Of a stretch of DNA of 64,000 nucleotides, positions 18,157 to 26,100 are shown one piece after another. The notes beneath the pieces were generated by a model that saw only the letters and a list, made by a program, of their open reading frames with translations, was not told the origin of the DNA and made no database searches. Positions within the stretch are counted from its first letter, which is position 1; the number at the start of each line of letters is the position of its first letter. Both the position numbers and the translations under genes were made by a program. The DNA comes from Gordonia rhizosphera NBRC 16068 (GTDB lineage: Bacteria; Actinomycetota; Actinomycetes; Mycobacteriales; Mycobacteriaceae): positions 1-64,000 of the forward strand of contig NZ_BAHC01000055.1 of the NCBI RefSeq assembly GCF_000298195.1. The letters are read 5' to 3'.

Positions 18157-18975
18157 ATGAGTGAACCACTGGTCATCGGCGCGGTTGCGTACACGCCGAA
18201 CGTGGTACCGATCTGGGAAGGGATACGAAGTTACTTCCAGGGACTCGACGATCCCGACGCACAGATGGACTTCGTGCTGTATTCGAACTACGGCAGGCTG
18301 GTCGACTCGCTGATCGCCGGGCACATCGATGTCGCCTGGAACACCAACCTCGCCTACGTGCGTACCGTCATACAAACCAACGGCCACTGTATCGCGTTGG
18401 CGCAGCGCGATACCGACGTCGACTTCACCACGGTGTTCGTCGCGCGCGCGGGCACCGAACTCGAGGGTCCCGAGGCGATCGCCGGCAAACGGCTGGCCCT
18501 GGGATCGGCGGATTCGGCACACGCGGCGGTCCTGCCGCTGTATTACCTGCGTCGTGCCGGCGTCACCGACGAGGATCTGCACCTCATGCGATTCGACACC
18601 GACATCGGCAAACACGGCGACACCGGGCGCAGCGAACTCGACGCGGTGCAGGCGGTTCTCGACGGTGAGGCCGATGTCGCAGCCATCGGCAGTTCGACCT
18701 GGCAGGCGATGGATGCCGACCTGATGGCGCAGACGCTCACCGAGATCTGGCGCACCGACGGCTACTGCCACTGCATGTTCACCGCCCTGGACACCCTCGA
18801 ACCCGCACGGTACGAACCGTGGCTCAAGGGGCTGATGGCCATGGATTGGGAGAACCCCGACCATCGCATCATCCTCGAACTCGAGGGGTTGACGCGCTGG
18901 GTGGAGCCGCACCTCGACGGTTACAAGCCGCTGTTCGAGGCCGTGGCGGAGCAGGGCATCGACCCGCGATGGTGA
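18157..18975 (+). CDS. PhnD/SsuA-like substrate-binding fold protein without signal peptide
   Basis: A 272-residue protein with the type II periplasmic-binding fold of the PhnD (phosphonate/phosphite) group: LVIGAVAYTPNVVPIWEGI at the start, LVDSLIAGHIDVAWNTNLAYV, then GKRLALGSADSAHAAVLPLYYL and ADVAAIGSSTWQAM. It has no signal peptide or lipobox, and no ABC permease or ATPase is near, so it is unlikely to be a transport component. A cytoplasmic sensor or an enzyme using this fold (as in thiamine-pyrimidine or menaquinone-pathway MqnA/MqnD proteins) is more likely. It is translated after AGGAGAAGG, and its last 7 bases overlap the start of the radical SAM gene. Confidence 0.78.
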   Translation: MSEPLVIGAVAYTPNVVPIWEGIRSYFQGLDDPDAQMDFVLYSNYGRLVDSLIAGHIDVAWNTNLAYVRTVIQTNGHCIALAQRDTDVDFTTVFVARAGTELEGPEAIAGKRLALGSADSAHAAVLPLYYLRRAGVTDEDLHLMRFDTDIGKHGDTGRSELDAVQAVLDGEADVAAIGSSTWQAMDADLMAQTLTEIWRTDGYCHCMFTALDTLEPARYEPWLKGLMAMDWENPDHRIILELEGLTRWVEPHLDGYKPLFEAVAEQGIDPRW

Positions 18976-19967
18976 TCCTCGAGCTGATGCGGACCCTCGG
19001 GGGTGTGCCGGTCGGCACCACCGTCGAGATCCCCATCGGCTCGGCGGCCGACCGCGACCTCGCGCAGCGCTGGTGTGAACGCAACGGCAACAGTGTCGTA
19101 CGCGCCGACGTCGACGAGACCGGCGAAGGGACGCTCACCGTCCGACGTGGCCGGCCACCGGATCCCGCCACCGTGATCGGCGCCGACCGGTTGCCGGGGA
19201 TGCGGTTGTGGCTCTACACCAACTTCCACTGCAACCTGTCCTGCGATTACTGCTGCGTCGCATCGTCGCCCCGCGCGCCTCGTCGTGAACTCGGGGCGCA
19301 GCGGATCGCGCGGCTGATCCGCGAGGCCGCCGATTGGGGTGCCGCCGAACTGTTCCTCACCGGCGGTGAACCCTTCCTGCTGCCCGACATCGGCGAGATC
19401 ATCGCCGACTGCGTCACGGTGCTGCCCACCACGGTCCTCACCAACGGAATGGTGTTCCGCGGGAGAGGATTACGTGCGCTTGAGGCACTTCCGCGCACGG
19501 GGCTCGCCCTGCAGATCAGCCTCGACTCGTCGACGCCGGACCTGCACGACTCGCATCGCGGCGCGGGCAGCTGGAAGCGGGCCGTCGCCGGTATCCGTCT
19601 GGCGATCTCGCTCGGTTTTCGGGTGCGTGTCGCGGCGACGATCGCCGACCCGGCCCCGGGCGAACTGGACAAATTCCACACCTTCCTCGACGATCTCGGC
19701 ATCGCCCGCGACGATCAGGTCATCCGGCCGATCGCGAGGGAGGGGGTCGCCGACGTCGGCCAGACGCTGTCTCGCGAATCGCTCGTCCCCGAGGTGACGG
19801 TGACCGCCGAGGGCGTCTACTGGCATCCGGTGACCGCGACCGACGAGCAAGCCCTCGTCACCCCGACGATCGAGCCGCTCACCCCGGCGCTGGAGACGAT
19901 CAAACTCCAGTTCGCCGAACAGTGGGCGCGAGCGTCGGAGTCCGCGTCGTTGTTCCCATGTGCCTGA
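18969..19967 (+). CDS. Radical SAM enzyme with degenerate TusA-like N-terminal domain
   Basis: A 332-residue enzyme. Residues 1-60 (VILELMRTLGGVPVGTTVEI, then DLAQRWCERNGNSVV) resemble the TusA/SirA sulfur-carrier fold but lack the N-terminal Cys-Pro active site; the only Cys there, Cys36, is in a different place. The radical SAM core starts at about 78. Cys88, Cys92 and Cys95 form the CX3CX2C iron-sulfur motif in FHCNLSCDYC, followed by the SAM-binding GGEP at 132-135 and LTNGM and ISLDSS strands of the barrel. No C-terminal SPASM cysteine cluster is present; only a lone Cys near the end (FPCA). ATG at 18969 overlaps the PhnD-like stop by 7 bases. It converges with the glycosyltransferase gene. 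Substrate unknown. Confidence 0.84.
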   Translation: MVILELMRTLGGVPVGTTVEIPIGSAADRDLAQRWCERNGNSVVRADVDETGEGTLTVRRGRPPDPATVIGADRLPGMRLWLYTNFHCNLSCDYCCVASSPRAPRRELGAQRIARLIREAADWGAAELFLTGGEPFLLPDIGEIIADCVTVLPTTVLTNGMVFRGRGLRALEALPRTGLALQISLDSSTPDLHDSHRGAGSWKRAVAGIRLAISLGFRVRVAATIADPAPGELDKFHTFLDDLGIARDDQVIRPIAREGVADVGQTLSRESLVPEVTVTAEGVYWHPVTATDEQALVTPTIEPLTPALETIKLQFAEQWARASESASLFPCA

Positions 19968-19997
19968 CCGAAACTGCCTCCGCAGATCGGTCCGGCG

Positions 19998-21287
19998 TCA
20001 GCGGGATGCGGTGCGCTCCAAGGACTCCACTGCGTCGGTGATCAGCGTGAGGGGATCATACGAGTCGAACTCGGCACGCAGGCTATTCACGTTCGCGGCG
20101 ATCCGTTCGTCGGAGAGGACGCGTTGCACCCCGGCACGGATCCTGGCCGGTCTGGGCCGCTCGGTACGCAGATCCACGCCGAGGCCGTTGTAGCCGATCC
20201 GGGCGTTGATGTCGTTCTTGCCCTCGCGCTTTCCGGCGCCGACGACCGGGACACCGTGGCGCAGTGCGGCCACGGTGCTGCCCCATCCGCCGTTGCTGAC
20301 GAAGACGTCGACGTGCCCGAAGAGTGTCGAGTAGGGCAGGTAGTCCTCGATGACGATGTTCGGTCCGGCGAACCGCTCGCGCAGCCGATCGGTGTTCGCC
20401 CCACCGGTGGTGGCCACCACGACATACGGTCCGTCGCCGAGGGCCTCGAGTGTGGGTGCGATGAGCTTGTCCGGGTCGGTGTTGTCGATCGTCCCCTGGG
20501 ACACGGCGACAACCGTGGTCTCGTGGTCGGTGATCACCGTCGGCAGGGGAGCGTCCGGCGGGAGGAGAGCACGGGCGGGCACCAGCGGACCGACGAACTG
20601 CGCGTTCGGCGGCGGCCGGTAACCGGGGAACTCCAGGCCCGGGACACCGTCGAGGAACAGTCGGCCGGCGCAGGCCATCGGGGCCTGCGGGAAGCCGTCC
20701 GACGGAATCGGCTCGAGGCCATGGGAGTCCAGGACGGTGTTGTAGTGTCCGACACCCCGCTTCATCGTGGCGGTCAGCATGCCCCGCACCACGCGGTGTT
20801 GCGTGCGACCGACGACGGTCCGGGCGGGCCGCAGGCCGAAGAACGGTGGTGGGCTACCCGGGCCGGGCAACACAGTGGTCAGGCCAGTCGCGAACACCGG
20901 CACGCCCAGGCGCTCGGCAACGAGCTTCTCGACGTACATGGCCCCGTCGCAGAAGAAGAGATCGAACGGGAATTCCTCGCGGATCTCGGTGATGTCGTCG
21001 AAGTGCTTCTCGACATTCCCGACGAAAAACGTGTCGACGTCGAAGGAGATGAGTTTGGGACCCTTCATCCTGGCCCGCTCCGGGAACAGCGCGTTGATGT
21101 TCTCACCCGTCACCTCGACCGCGCGGCGATACGGAAACGACTGCAGACCGAGGGCGTCGACCTTGCGTTTGTAGGCGGGGCCGACATACCAGCGCACGTC
21201 ATGACCCCGGCTCGCGAGATGAGCGGCGACGCCGGTCAGCGGGTTGAAGTGGCCTTCGGCGGGAAGAGCGGCGAACAGGATCTGCAT
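19998..21287 (-). CDS. MGT-type (GT1) glycosyltransferase
   Basis: A 429-residue soluble GT-B enzyme of the UDP-glycosyltransferase/macrolide glycosyltransferase kind. The N-terminal acceptor domain begins QILFAALPAEGHFNPLTGVA. The C-terminal donor domain shows VVAVSQGTIDNTD, IEDYLPYSTLFGHVDVFVSNGGWGS and HGVPVVGAGKREGKNDI, which correspond to the nucleotide-sugar loop including the His/Asn-Gly-Gly and terminal acidic positions. It may inactivate a xenobiotic or decorate a secondary metabolite. The ATG at 21287 is preferred over one four codons upstream because the Rossmann strand begins at once. It is divergent from a TetR gene and both probably answer to the operator between them. Confidence 0.87.
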   Translation of the reverse strand: MQILFAALPAEGHFNPLTGVAAHLASRGHDVRWYVGPAYKRKVDALGLQSFPYRRAVEVTGENINALFPERARMKGPKLISFDVDTFFVGNVEKHFDDITEIREEFPFDLFFCDGAMYVEKLVAERLGVPVFATGLTTVLPGPGSPPPFFGLRPARTVVGRTQHRVVRGMLTATMKRGVGHYNTVLDSHGLEPIPSDGFPQAPMACAGRLFLDGVPGLEFPGYRPPPNAQFVGPLVPARALLPPDAPLPTVITDHETTVVAVSQGTIDNTDPDKLIAPTLEALGDGPYVVVATTGGANTDRLRERFAGPNIVIEDYLPYSTLFGHVDVFVSNGGWGSTVAALRHGVPVVGAGKREGKNDINARIGYNGLGVDLRTERPRPARIRAGVQRVLSDERIAANVNSLRAEFDSYDPLTLITDAVESLERTASR

Positions 21288-21306
21288 GGCGTCCTCCAAT
21301 GTTCCT

Positions 21307-21350
21307 CACTATAGTCCTGCTATAGTGAAAATTAAGCAAGACTATAGTGA
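21307..21350. promoter_or_regulatory. Operator: repeated CTATAGTG half-sites between glycosyltransferase and TetR genes
   Basis: CACTATAG (21307-21314) and CTATAGTG (21320-21327) make a perfect inverted repeat with a 5-base spacer. A further ACTATAGT palindrome lies at 21341-21348, directly before the TetR start. The sites fill the 68-base divergent gap, are AT-rich against a very GC-rich background, and fit autorepression plus control of the glycosyltransferase by the TetR protein. Confidence 0.72.
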
Positions 21351-21355
21351 GGATC

Positions 21356-22027
21356 ATGTCGACCACGACCACGAGAACCGGGACACGAGCCGAGCGCGCT
21401 CTCGCCACGCGGCGACGGATGGTCCAGGCGGCGTACGAGACCTTCGCCGCCGAAGGGTTTCTGGGCACGACGATGGCCGCGGTGGCCAAGCGGGCGGGGG
21501 TCGCCGCCCCCACGATGTACTACACCTTCGGCACCAAGGTCGCCCTGCTCGGCGAGACCCTCGGTGCCGCGATCGTGGGTTTCGACCAATGGCGGGCACC
21601 ACCGCCGGAGCCGTTCGAGATCGCCGACCTCCTCCCCGTGCACAGCTGGTGGGCCGACCTGCTCGCCGCCCCGACCGCCCGCGATGCGCTCGGGGTGTTC
21701 GTCGCGCAGGGCACCGACATCCTGAAGCGGGTCGGTCCCCTGGTTCCCGCCCTGCACGGCGCAAGCGGCGATCCGGAGGGTCAGGAAATGGCTCGGGTCA
21801 GCGAGGAGCGTCGCGTCGAGACCTATCGCGCCGTCGTCGACGTCATCGCCACCAAACCCCGGGGGTTGCGCCGCGGGATGACGGTGGAGACGGCGACCGA
21901 CATCATGCTCGTGATCCTGAGCGCCGAGGCGTACCAGGGCTTCGCCGCCCGCGGCTGGACCCACGAGCGGACGAAGCGCTACTTCACGTCGCTGCTGACC
22001 GAGCAGGTGTTGGCGACCGCCGACTGA
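21356..22027 (+). CDS. TetR-family repressor, probable regulator of the divergent glycosyltransferase
   Basis: A 223-residue regulator. The N-terminal helix-turn-helix spans about 18-62, with TMAAVAKRAGVAAPTMYYTF as the recognition region, typical of TetR. The C-terminal ligand-binding part is unlike the other TetR proteins in the window. The ATG at 21356 is preferred to an in-frame GTG three codons earlier. Its start lies 68 bases from that of the glycosyltransferase and the shared gap carries the CTATAGTG operator. The inducer is probably the compound that the glycosyltransferase modifies; this is inferred from arrangement. Confidence 0.9.
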   Translation: MSTTTTRTGTRAERALATRRRMVQAAYETFAAEGFLGTTMAAVAKRAGVAAPTMYYTFGTKVALLGETLGAAIVGFDQWRAPPPEPFEIADLLPVHSWWADLLAAPTARDALGVFVAQGTDILKRVGPLVPALHGASGDPEGQEMARVSEERRVETYRAVVDVIATKPRGLRRGMTVETATDIMLVILSAEAYQGFAARGWTHERTKRYFTSLLTEQVLATAD

Positions 22028-22138
22028 GCGCCTGGGCCTTGCCGCATCGGTCCACGAAAACCTCACACCGTAGGGCGGTCATCGACACCGACGTTTCGAT
22101 GCCCCGCTCGTGCGCGGACTTCAGGGTCGATCGTCCGA

Positions 22139-22720
22139 TCAGGCGAGCTGACGCTGGAAGGCCGCGAGGTGATTCTGGGATCCGCTGAGCAGACTCTCCA
22201 ACACGGCGGTGACGTCGGCCGGCGAGCCCGCCATGGCCGCTTTCAGGTCGGCGATGTCGGTCTCCTCGATGGTGACGCCGACCTGGAAGGCCGCGGCCTG
22301 CGAGCGAGAACCCTCGGCCACGAGGCGGTCATACAGCGCCTGCAGGTCCGGGTCGGTGAACCGTCCCACCTGATCGATGCGCGGATCCTCGATGCCGTAG
22401 GCGGGCAGCAGCGCTTCGACCTGCTGCTGATGACGCACCTCCGAGGACGCGATGTTGCTGAAGATGCGGCTTCCCCACTGGTCGCCGAGCGTGACGTACA
22501 CGTCGTGGGCCAGCTTCTCCTCTTCGACGAGATAACGGAGCTGGTCGGCGAGAGATTCATCGGTGGCGGTCAACACCACCGACTGCGAGGTGGTGCTCGA
22601 GGCCGCCGGGGTCGACACCGCGGACGGTTGCTGGTCGGCCGCACAACCGGCGAGAGTGATCGTGGCGGCGAGTGCGGCCGATGCGGCCGCGGTGAGCACG
22701 GTACGACGTCTGGTCATCAT
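22139..22720 (-). CDS. DUF2202 ferritin-like lipoprotein
   Basis: A 193-residue secreted lipoprotein: Arg-rich start, hydrophobic segment, and lipobox LAGC with Cys26 to be lipidated. The mature part begins with a Ser/Thr/Pro-rich linker, then a DUF2202 domain (about 55-190) rich in helix with LRYLVEEEKLAHDVYVTL, SSEVRHQQQVEALL and GSQNHLAAFQRQL. The spaced Glu and His residues are those of a ferritin-like four-helix bundle that could bind metal. Of two adjacent ATGs, 22720 follows AGAGAGGAG by 7 bases. A perfect CsoR-type palindrome lies 37 bases upstream, pointing to copper or a related metal or oxidant as inducer. Confidence 0.85.
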   Translation of the reverse strand: MMTRRRTVLTAAASAALAATITLAGCAADQQPSAVSTPAASSTTSQSVVLTATDESLADQLRYLVEEEKLAHDVYVTLGDQWGSRIFSNIASSEVRHQQQVEALLPAYGIEDPRIDQVGRFTDPDLQALYDRLVAEGSRSQAAAFQVGVTIEETDIADLKAAMAGSPADVTAVLESLLSGSQNHLAAFQRQLA

Positions 22721-22756
22721 GATCGGACTCCTCTCTGAGATTCCACCTCCGATTTT

Positions 22757-22772
22757 ATACCCCCGGGGGTAT
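22757..22772. promoter_or_regulatory. CsoR-type palindromic operator
   Basis: ATACCCCCGGGGGTAT is a perfect 16-base palindrome, 37 bases upstream of the DUF2202 lipoprotein start, at promoter distance. CsoR-family copper sensors are known to bind GC-rich palindromes flanked by TA steps of just this form. No csoR gene is in the window, so the regulator would act from elsewhere. Confidence 0.65.
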
Positions 22773-22929
22773 CTAAACGGGCTCGTGTGCAACCTGACAG
22801 CAGGCTCACAGCAGGCTCGGACCGTTCCCCAAGCAAGCCGCACTTATCAGCGCACGCCTGTTCTGCGAAGCCCCTCCACCCGGGCAATACGACACTTGTT
22901 TCGCGACGAAGAGTCCGTTTCTGTCAGCG

Positions 22930-23541
22930 CTACGCCAGCCGCGCCTCGATCGCGGCTCGGACACCGTCGAGCACGGCCGGATCGTCACGCAACAGGAAGG
23001 CGATGTCGGCGCCGGTGAGCATCGTACTCAGCTCGCAGACGAGCTGATCGGGGTCGACATCGCCGGGCAGCTCACCGGCCTCGACGGCGTGGCGGGCATT
23101 GTCGGCGAGCAGGCTAACCCACGCGACCTGCTCGTCGGCGATCCGATCTCTGACCGGCCCCGGCCGCGTACTGACCTCCGAGGCAACGGAGGCGAAGAAA
23201 CACCCGCCCGTGAAGACCCGTCGCGCCACGTGGTCGAGGTATCCGCTACAGAGCGCCAGGAGCCGGTCGCGACCGGGAGGTGCCGTCAACGCGGGGACGA
23301 CGACCTCCTCGATGAAGGTCTCGCGGGCGCGGTCGACGACGGCCAGTTGAAGGTCCTCCTTCGACCCGAACAGGCCGAACACCCCGCTCTTGCTCATCCC
23401 GGTGACACCGGCGATGCGGGCCAGCGACAGCCCACCCAACCCCTCCACCGTGGCCAGGTCGGCAGCCACGTCCAGGATCGCGTTGCGCGACCGCTCTCCG
23501 TCGGAGCGCACACGTCGCTCCGCATTCTTCTGGGTCGACAC
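22930..23541 (-). CDS. TetR-family repressor, divergent from OsmC-like gene
   Basis: A 203-residue regulator with a helix-turn-helix at about 15-60 (LSLARIAGVTGMSKSGVFGLFGSKEDL, in parts) and a TetR C-terminal domain of the kind whose members respond to small electrophiles or solvents. GTG at 23541 is the most likely start; the frame is open further upstream but crosses the divergent promoter. It faces the OsmC-like gene across 90 bases containing repeated GCACG motifs, so it probably represses both. Confidence 0.87.
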   Translation of the reverse strand: MSTQKNAERRVRSDGERSRNAILDVAADLATVEGLGGLSLARIAGVTGMSKSGVFGLFGSKEDLQLAVVDRARETFIEEVVVPALTAPPGRDRLLALCSGYLDHVARRVFTGGCFFASVASEVSTRPGPVRDRIADEQVAWVSLLADNARHAVEAGELPGDVDPDQLVCELSTMLTGADIAFLLRDDPAVLDGVRAAIEARLA

Positions 23542-23551
23542 ACTAGACAAG

Positions 23552-23600
23552 TTAGCACGCACGGGCGTACGGTCTAAATAAGCACGCACGATCGTGCCAA
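23552..23600. promoter_or_regulatory. Operator region between TetR and OsmC-like genes
   Basis: AGCACGCACG occurs twice (first copy near 23555, second at 23581), and the second runs into the 12-base palindrome GCACGATCGTGC at 23586-23597. The outer arms GTTAGCACG and CGTGCCAAC are nearly inverted copies. Such doubled sites in a short divergent gap are typical of TetR autoregulation. Confidence 0.6.
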
Positions 23601-23631
23601 CTAAAATCAGATCACCCCGGAAGGTTCGACC

Positions 23632-24168
23632 ATGACCACAGCCACACTCAGCGCCGCCCGGCGGCAGGCCCCGCTGCGCCGCGCCTTTGCCGACGACCCG
23701 ACCAAGGCCATCTCGATCAAGCACGTCACGTCCGAAACCGGCACGCACACCGACGAATGGCACGGCCGCATCGTCGCCCCGGACTTCCCGGGAACGACCT
23801 GGGATTACGGCATCGACGCCAAGGTCGGCGGCGACGACGACCTGCCCAATCCCGGCCACCTTCTTTGCGCCGCACTGGCCGCCTGTCTGGAGAGCACCAC
23901 GCGGATCGTCGCCGACCACCTCGGGATCGAGATCGAGGACCTGACCGTGGACGTCGTGGGCGACGTCGACGTCCGGGGCTGCCTGGCCCTCGACCGCACC
24001 GTGCGCCCAGGCTTCCGACGGATCGACGCAGAGATCTCACTCCGCACCGCCCCCGGCACCGATGACACCCTGGTCGAGCTCCTGCTCGGTCAGGTCGATG
24101 CCCTGTGCGTCACCCTCGACACCATCCGACATGGCGTCCAGGTCGATCTCACCTCGACGGTCGCATAG
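23632..24168 (+). CDS. OsmC/Ohr-family peroxide-reducing protein
   Basis: A 178-residue OsmC-fold protein. Cys85 (ALAACLES) and Cys159 (DALCVTL) are spaced as the two redox cysteines of the family, which reduce organic hydroperoxides using thiols. The strands around TDEWHGRIVAPDFPG and the helix of PGHLLCAALAACLESTTRIVA match the fold. The ATG at 23632 is preceded by GGAAGG. It is divergent from the TetR gene and likely induced by a hydroperoxide or electrophile; some OsmC-like proteins have roles other than peroxide reduction. Confidence 0.83.
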   Translation: MTTATLSAARRQAPLRRAFADDPTKAISIKHVTSETGTHTDEWHGRIVAPDFPGTTWDYGIDAKVGGDDDLPNPGHLLCAALAACLESTTRIVADHLGIEIEDLTVDVVGDVDVRGCLALDRTVRPGFRRIDAEISLRTAPGTDDTLVELLLGQVDALCVTLDTIRHGVQVDLTSTVA

Positions 24169-24254
24169 GTGAGGCCCCTGATCTCCTCTCGCGAGCTCGT
24201 TGATTCTTGTGTTTACTTCCAAGTGACCGATCAGTCCGCGCGAAAGGCACGCCC

Positions 24255-24866
24255 GTGGCCGGAGCCACCGACCCCGCGGACGCCGACGGTGTCCTGCCGC
24301 TGCCCTCCCCCGTGGCCCTCTGGCGCCTGCTGAGCTGCGCCGTCACGACCGCGATCCTGCTGTTGACCTGGCGGGTCCACCTCCCCCGCCACAACGTCGG
24401 GCACGAGATACCGTTCGCGGACGGCACCGTCGGGCGGGTGTACCGGGAGACCGTGCTCGACCTCGGCAAGGCGACCGAGCCGGTGACCCTGATCGTCGGT
24501 TTCCGCCTCCGGTGGGTCGGGTCGAACCGATTCGCCCACCGGCTCTTCCGCATCGAAAGTCTGCTGAACACACCATTGTTCGTCGGGTTCCCGGGCTTCG
24601 TGTCCAAACTGTGGATCGCCCACGACGGCAACAACGTCTACCGGGGTGTCTACGAGTGGGACCGCGAGGACCTGGCGCACCGCTACGTGCGCGCGCTGTG
24701 GTGGCCGCTCGCCCTGGTCAGCGAACGCGCCAGCATCCGCTATCACGTCGTGCCGGGTTCACGACGCGATGCGACCCTCTCGCACATCAGACTTCGTCCC
24801 GGCGAGCAGCAATGGTGGCACCCGCTCACCACAGACCCGCCACCGCGGGTGCAGGGCATGGGGTGA
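24255..24866 (+). CDS. Hypothetical protein with one N-terminal membrane segment
   Basis: I do not recognise a named family. The 203-residue product has a Pro/Ala-rich start, one hydrophobic segment at about 24-40 (LLSCAVTTAILLLTWRV) and a soluble, Trp- and Arg-rich remainder with SKLWIAHDGNNVYRGVYEWD. That segment resembles the ends of small ferredoxin-like mono-oxygenase or lipocalin-type domains, but not strongly enough for a call. GTG at 24255 is chosen because GAAAGG precedes it; a TTG 16 codons upstream is also open. The GC-rich third positions support true coding. Confidence 0.65.
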   Translation: MAGATDPADADGVLPLPSPVALWRLLSCAVTTAILLLTWRVHLPRHNVGHEIPFADGTVGRVYRETVLDLGKATEPVTLIVGFRLRWVGSNRFAHRLFRIESLLNTPLFVGFPGFVSKLWIAHDGNNVYRGVYEWDREDLAHRYVRALWWPLALVSERASIRYHVVPGSRRDATLSHIRLRPGEQQWWHPLTTDPPPRVQGMG

Positions 24867-24943
24867 ATCTCCCAGCCGGCGCGTGACCGGGATGGGATAT
24901 GCGTCCGATGCGAGGGTCACCGGCGCCGACCTAGCGTCGGGGT

Positions 24944-26053
24944 ATGTCCACCACAAACATCGAAACAGTCATCATCGGGGCAGGTCAGGCCGGCCTGTCC
25001 ACCGCATATCAACTGCTGGAACGCGACCACGACTGTGTGGTCCTCGACGCCAACCACCGCGTCGGCGACAACTGGCGCAGACAGTGGGACAGCCTCCGGC
25101 TCTACTCCCCGGCTCGCTATGACGGACTGCCCGGCTACCCGTTCCCCGCACCGGGGTGGTCATTTCCCGGCAAGGACTCCGTCGGCGAGTATCTCGAGTC
25201 CTATGCACGACGGTTCGACCTGCCGGTCCGCTTGAACACCCGGGTGGAGTCCGTCGACGCAGACGGGAACGGCGGGTTCCTCGTCCGCACCGGATCGCAA
25301 ACGATCTCCTGCCGCAACGTCGTCGTGGCCACGGGTACCTTCGGCCGCACGCCCAACATCCCCGACTGCGCCGCCGACCTGGACCCGTCGATCCTGCAGC
25401 TGCACTCGAGCGAGTACCGTCGCCCGGCCCAGCTGCGGGACGGCCCGACGCTGGTGGTCGGCGCGTCGCACTCCGGTTTCGACATCGCGTACGAGGTCGC
25501 CGAATCACACCCGACGATTCTCTGCGGTCGCGACTGCGGATCCATCCCGTTCCGCCCGGAGTCGATGCGGGCACACGTGCTGTTCCCCATGGTGGTGTTC
25601 GCCTGGCGGCATGTGTTGACCCGCCGAACACCGATCGGCCGCAAGGAGATGCCCAAGGTGCGCCACCATGGCGCCCCCGCGCTCCGGGTCAAGAACTCAG
25701 ACCTGCGCAAGCGGGGTGTGCGGCGCATCGGACAGCGCGTGACCGGCAGCCGCGGCGGCATGCCGGAGGTGGCCGACGGCGAGGTCCTCGACGTCACGAA
25801 CATCGTCTGGTGCACCGGTTTCCGTCAGGTCTTCGACTGGATTCATCTACCGGTCCTCGGCGACGACGGATGGCCCGAGGAGATGCGCGGCGTCGTCGAC
25901 AACGTCCCCGGACTCTACTTCTGTGGCCTCGCATTCCAGTACGCGTTCAGCTCGATGGTCCTGCCCGGTGTCGGGCGCGATGCCGCCTATATCGCCGACC
26001 GGATCGCCGAGCGGGCCGCTCAGGACAGCACAGTGATGCATCAACCGGCCTGA
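24944..26053 (+). CDS. Flavin-containing monooxygenase-like NAD(P)H oxidoreductase
   Basis: A 369-residue two-dinucleotide-domain flavoprotein. GAGQAG (residues 12-17) is the FAD-binding GxGxxG. The NADPH fold begins with LVVGASHSGFDIAYE near 169. NIVWCTGFRQVFDW and LYFCGLAFQYAFSS are conserved C-terminal flavin contacts of the CzcO/YpdA-like and flavin-monooxygenase group. Known relatives are often annotated as putative oxidoreductases and may oxidise small nucleophiles or act on indole-type compounds. It is followed 47 bases later by the LuxR gene; the two may form a unit. Confidence 0.84.
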   Translation: MSTTNIETVIIGAGQAGLSTAYQLLERDHDCVVLDANHRVGDNWRRQWDSLRLYSPARYDGLPGYPFPAPGWSFPGKDSVGEYLESYARRFDLPVRLNTRVESVDADGNGGFLVRTGSQTISCRNVVVATGTFGRTPNIPDCAADLDPSILQLHSSEYRRPAQLRDGPTLVVGASHSGFDIAYEVAESHPTILCGRDCGSIPFRPESMRAHVLFPMVVFAWRHVLTRRTPIGRKEMPKVRHHGAPALRVKNSDLRKRGVRRIGQRVTGSRGGMPEVADGEVLDVTNIVWCTGFRQVFDWIHLPVLGDDGWPEEMRGVVDNVPGLYFCGLAFQYAFSSMVLPGVGRDAAYIADRIAERAAQDSTVMHQPA

Positions 26054-26100
26054 GACGCCGACTCCCCGGGTGGATCGTTCTACGCTCGAGGAGGAGGTGA

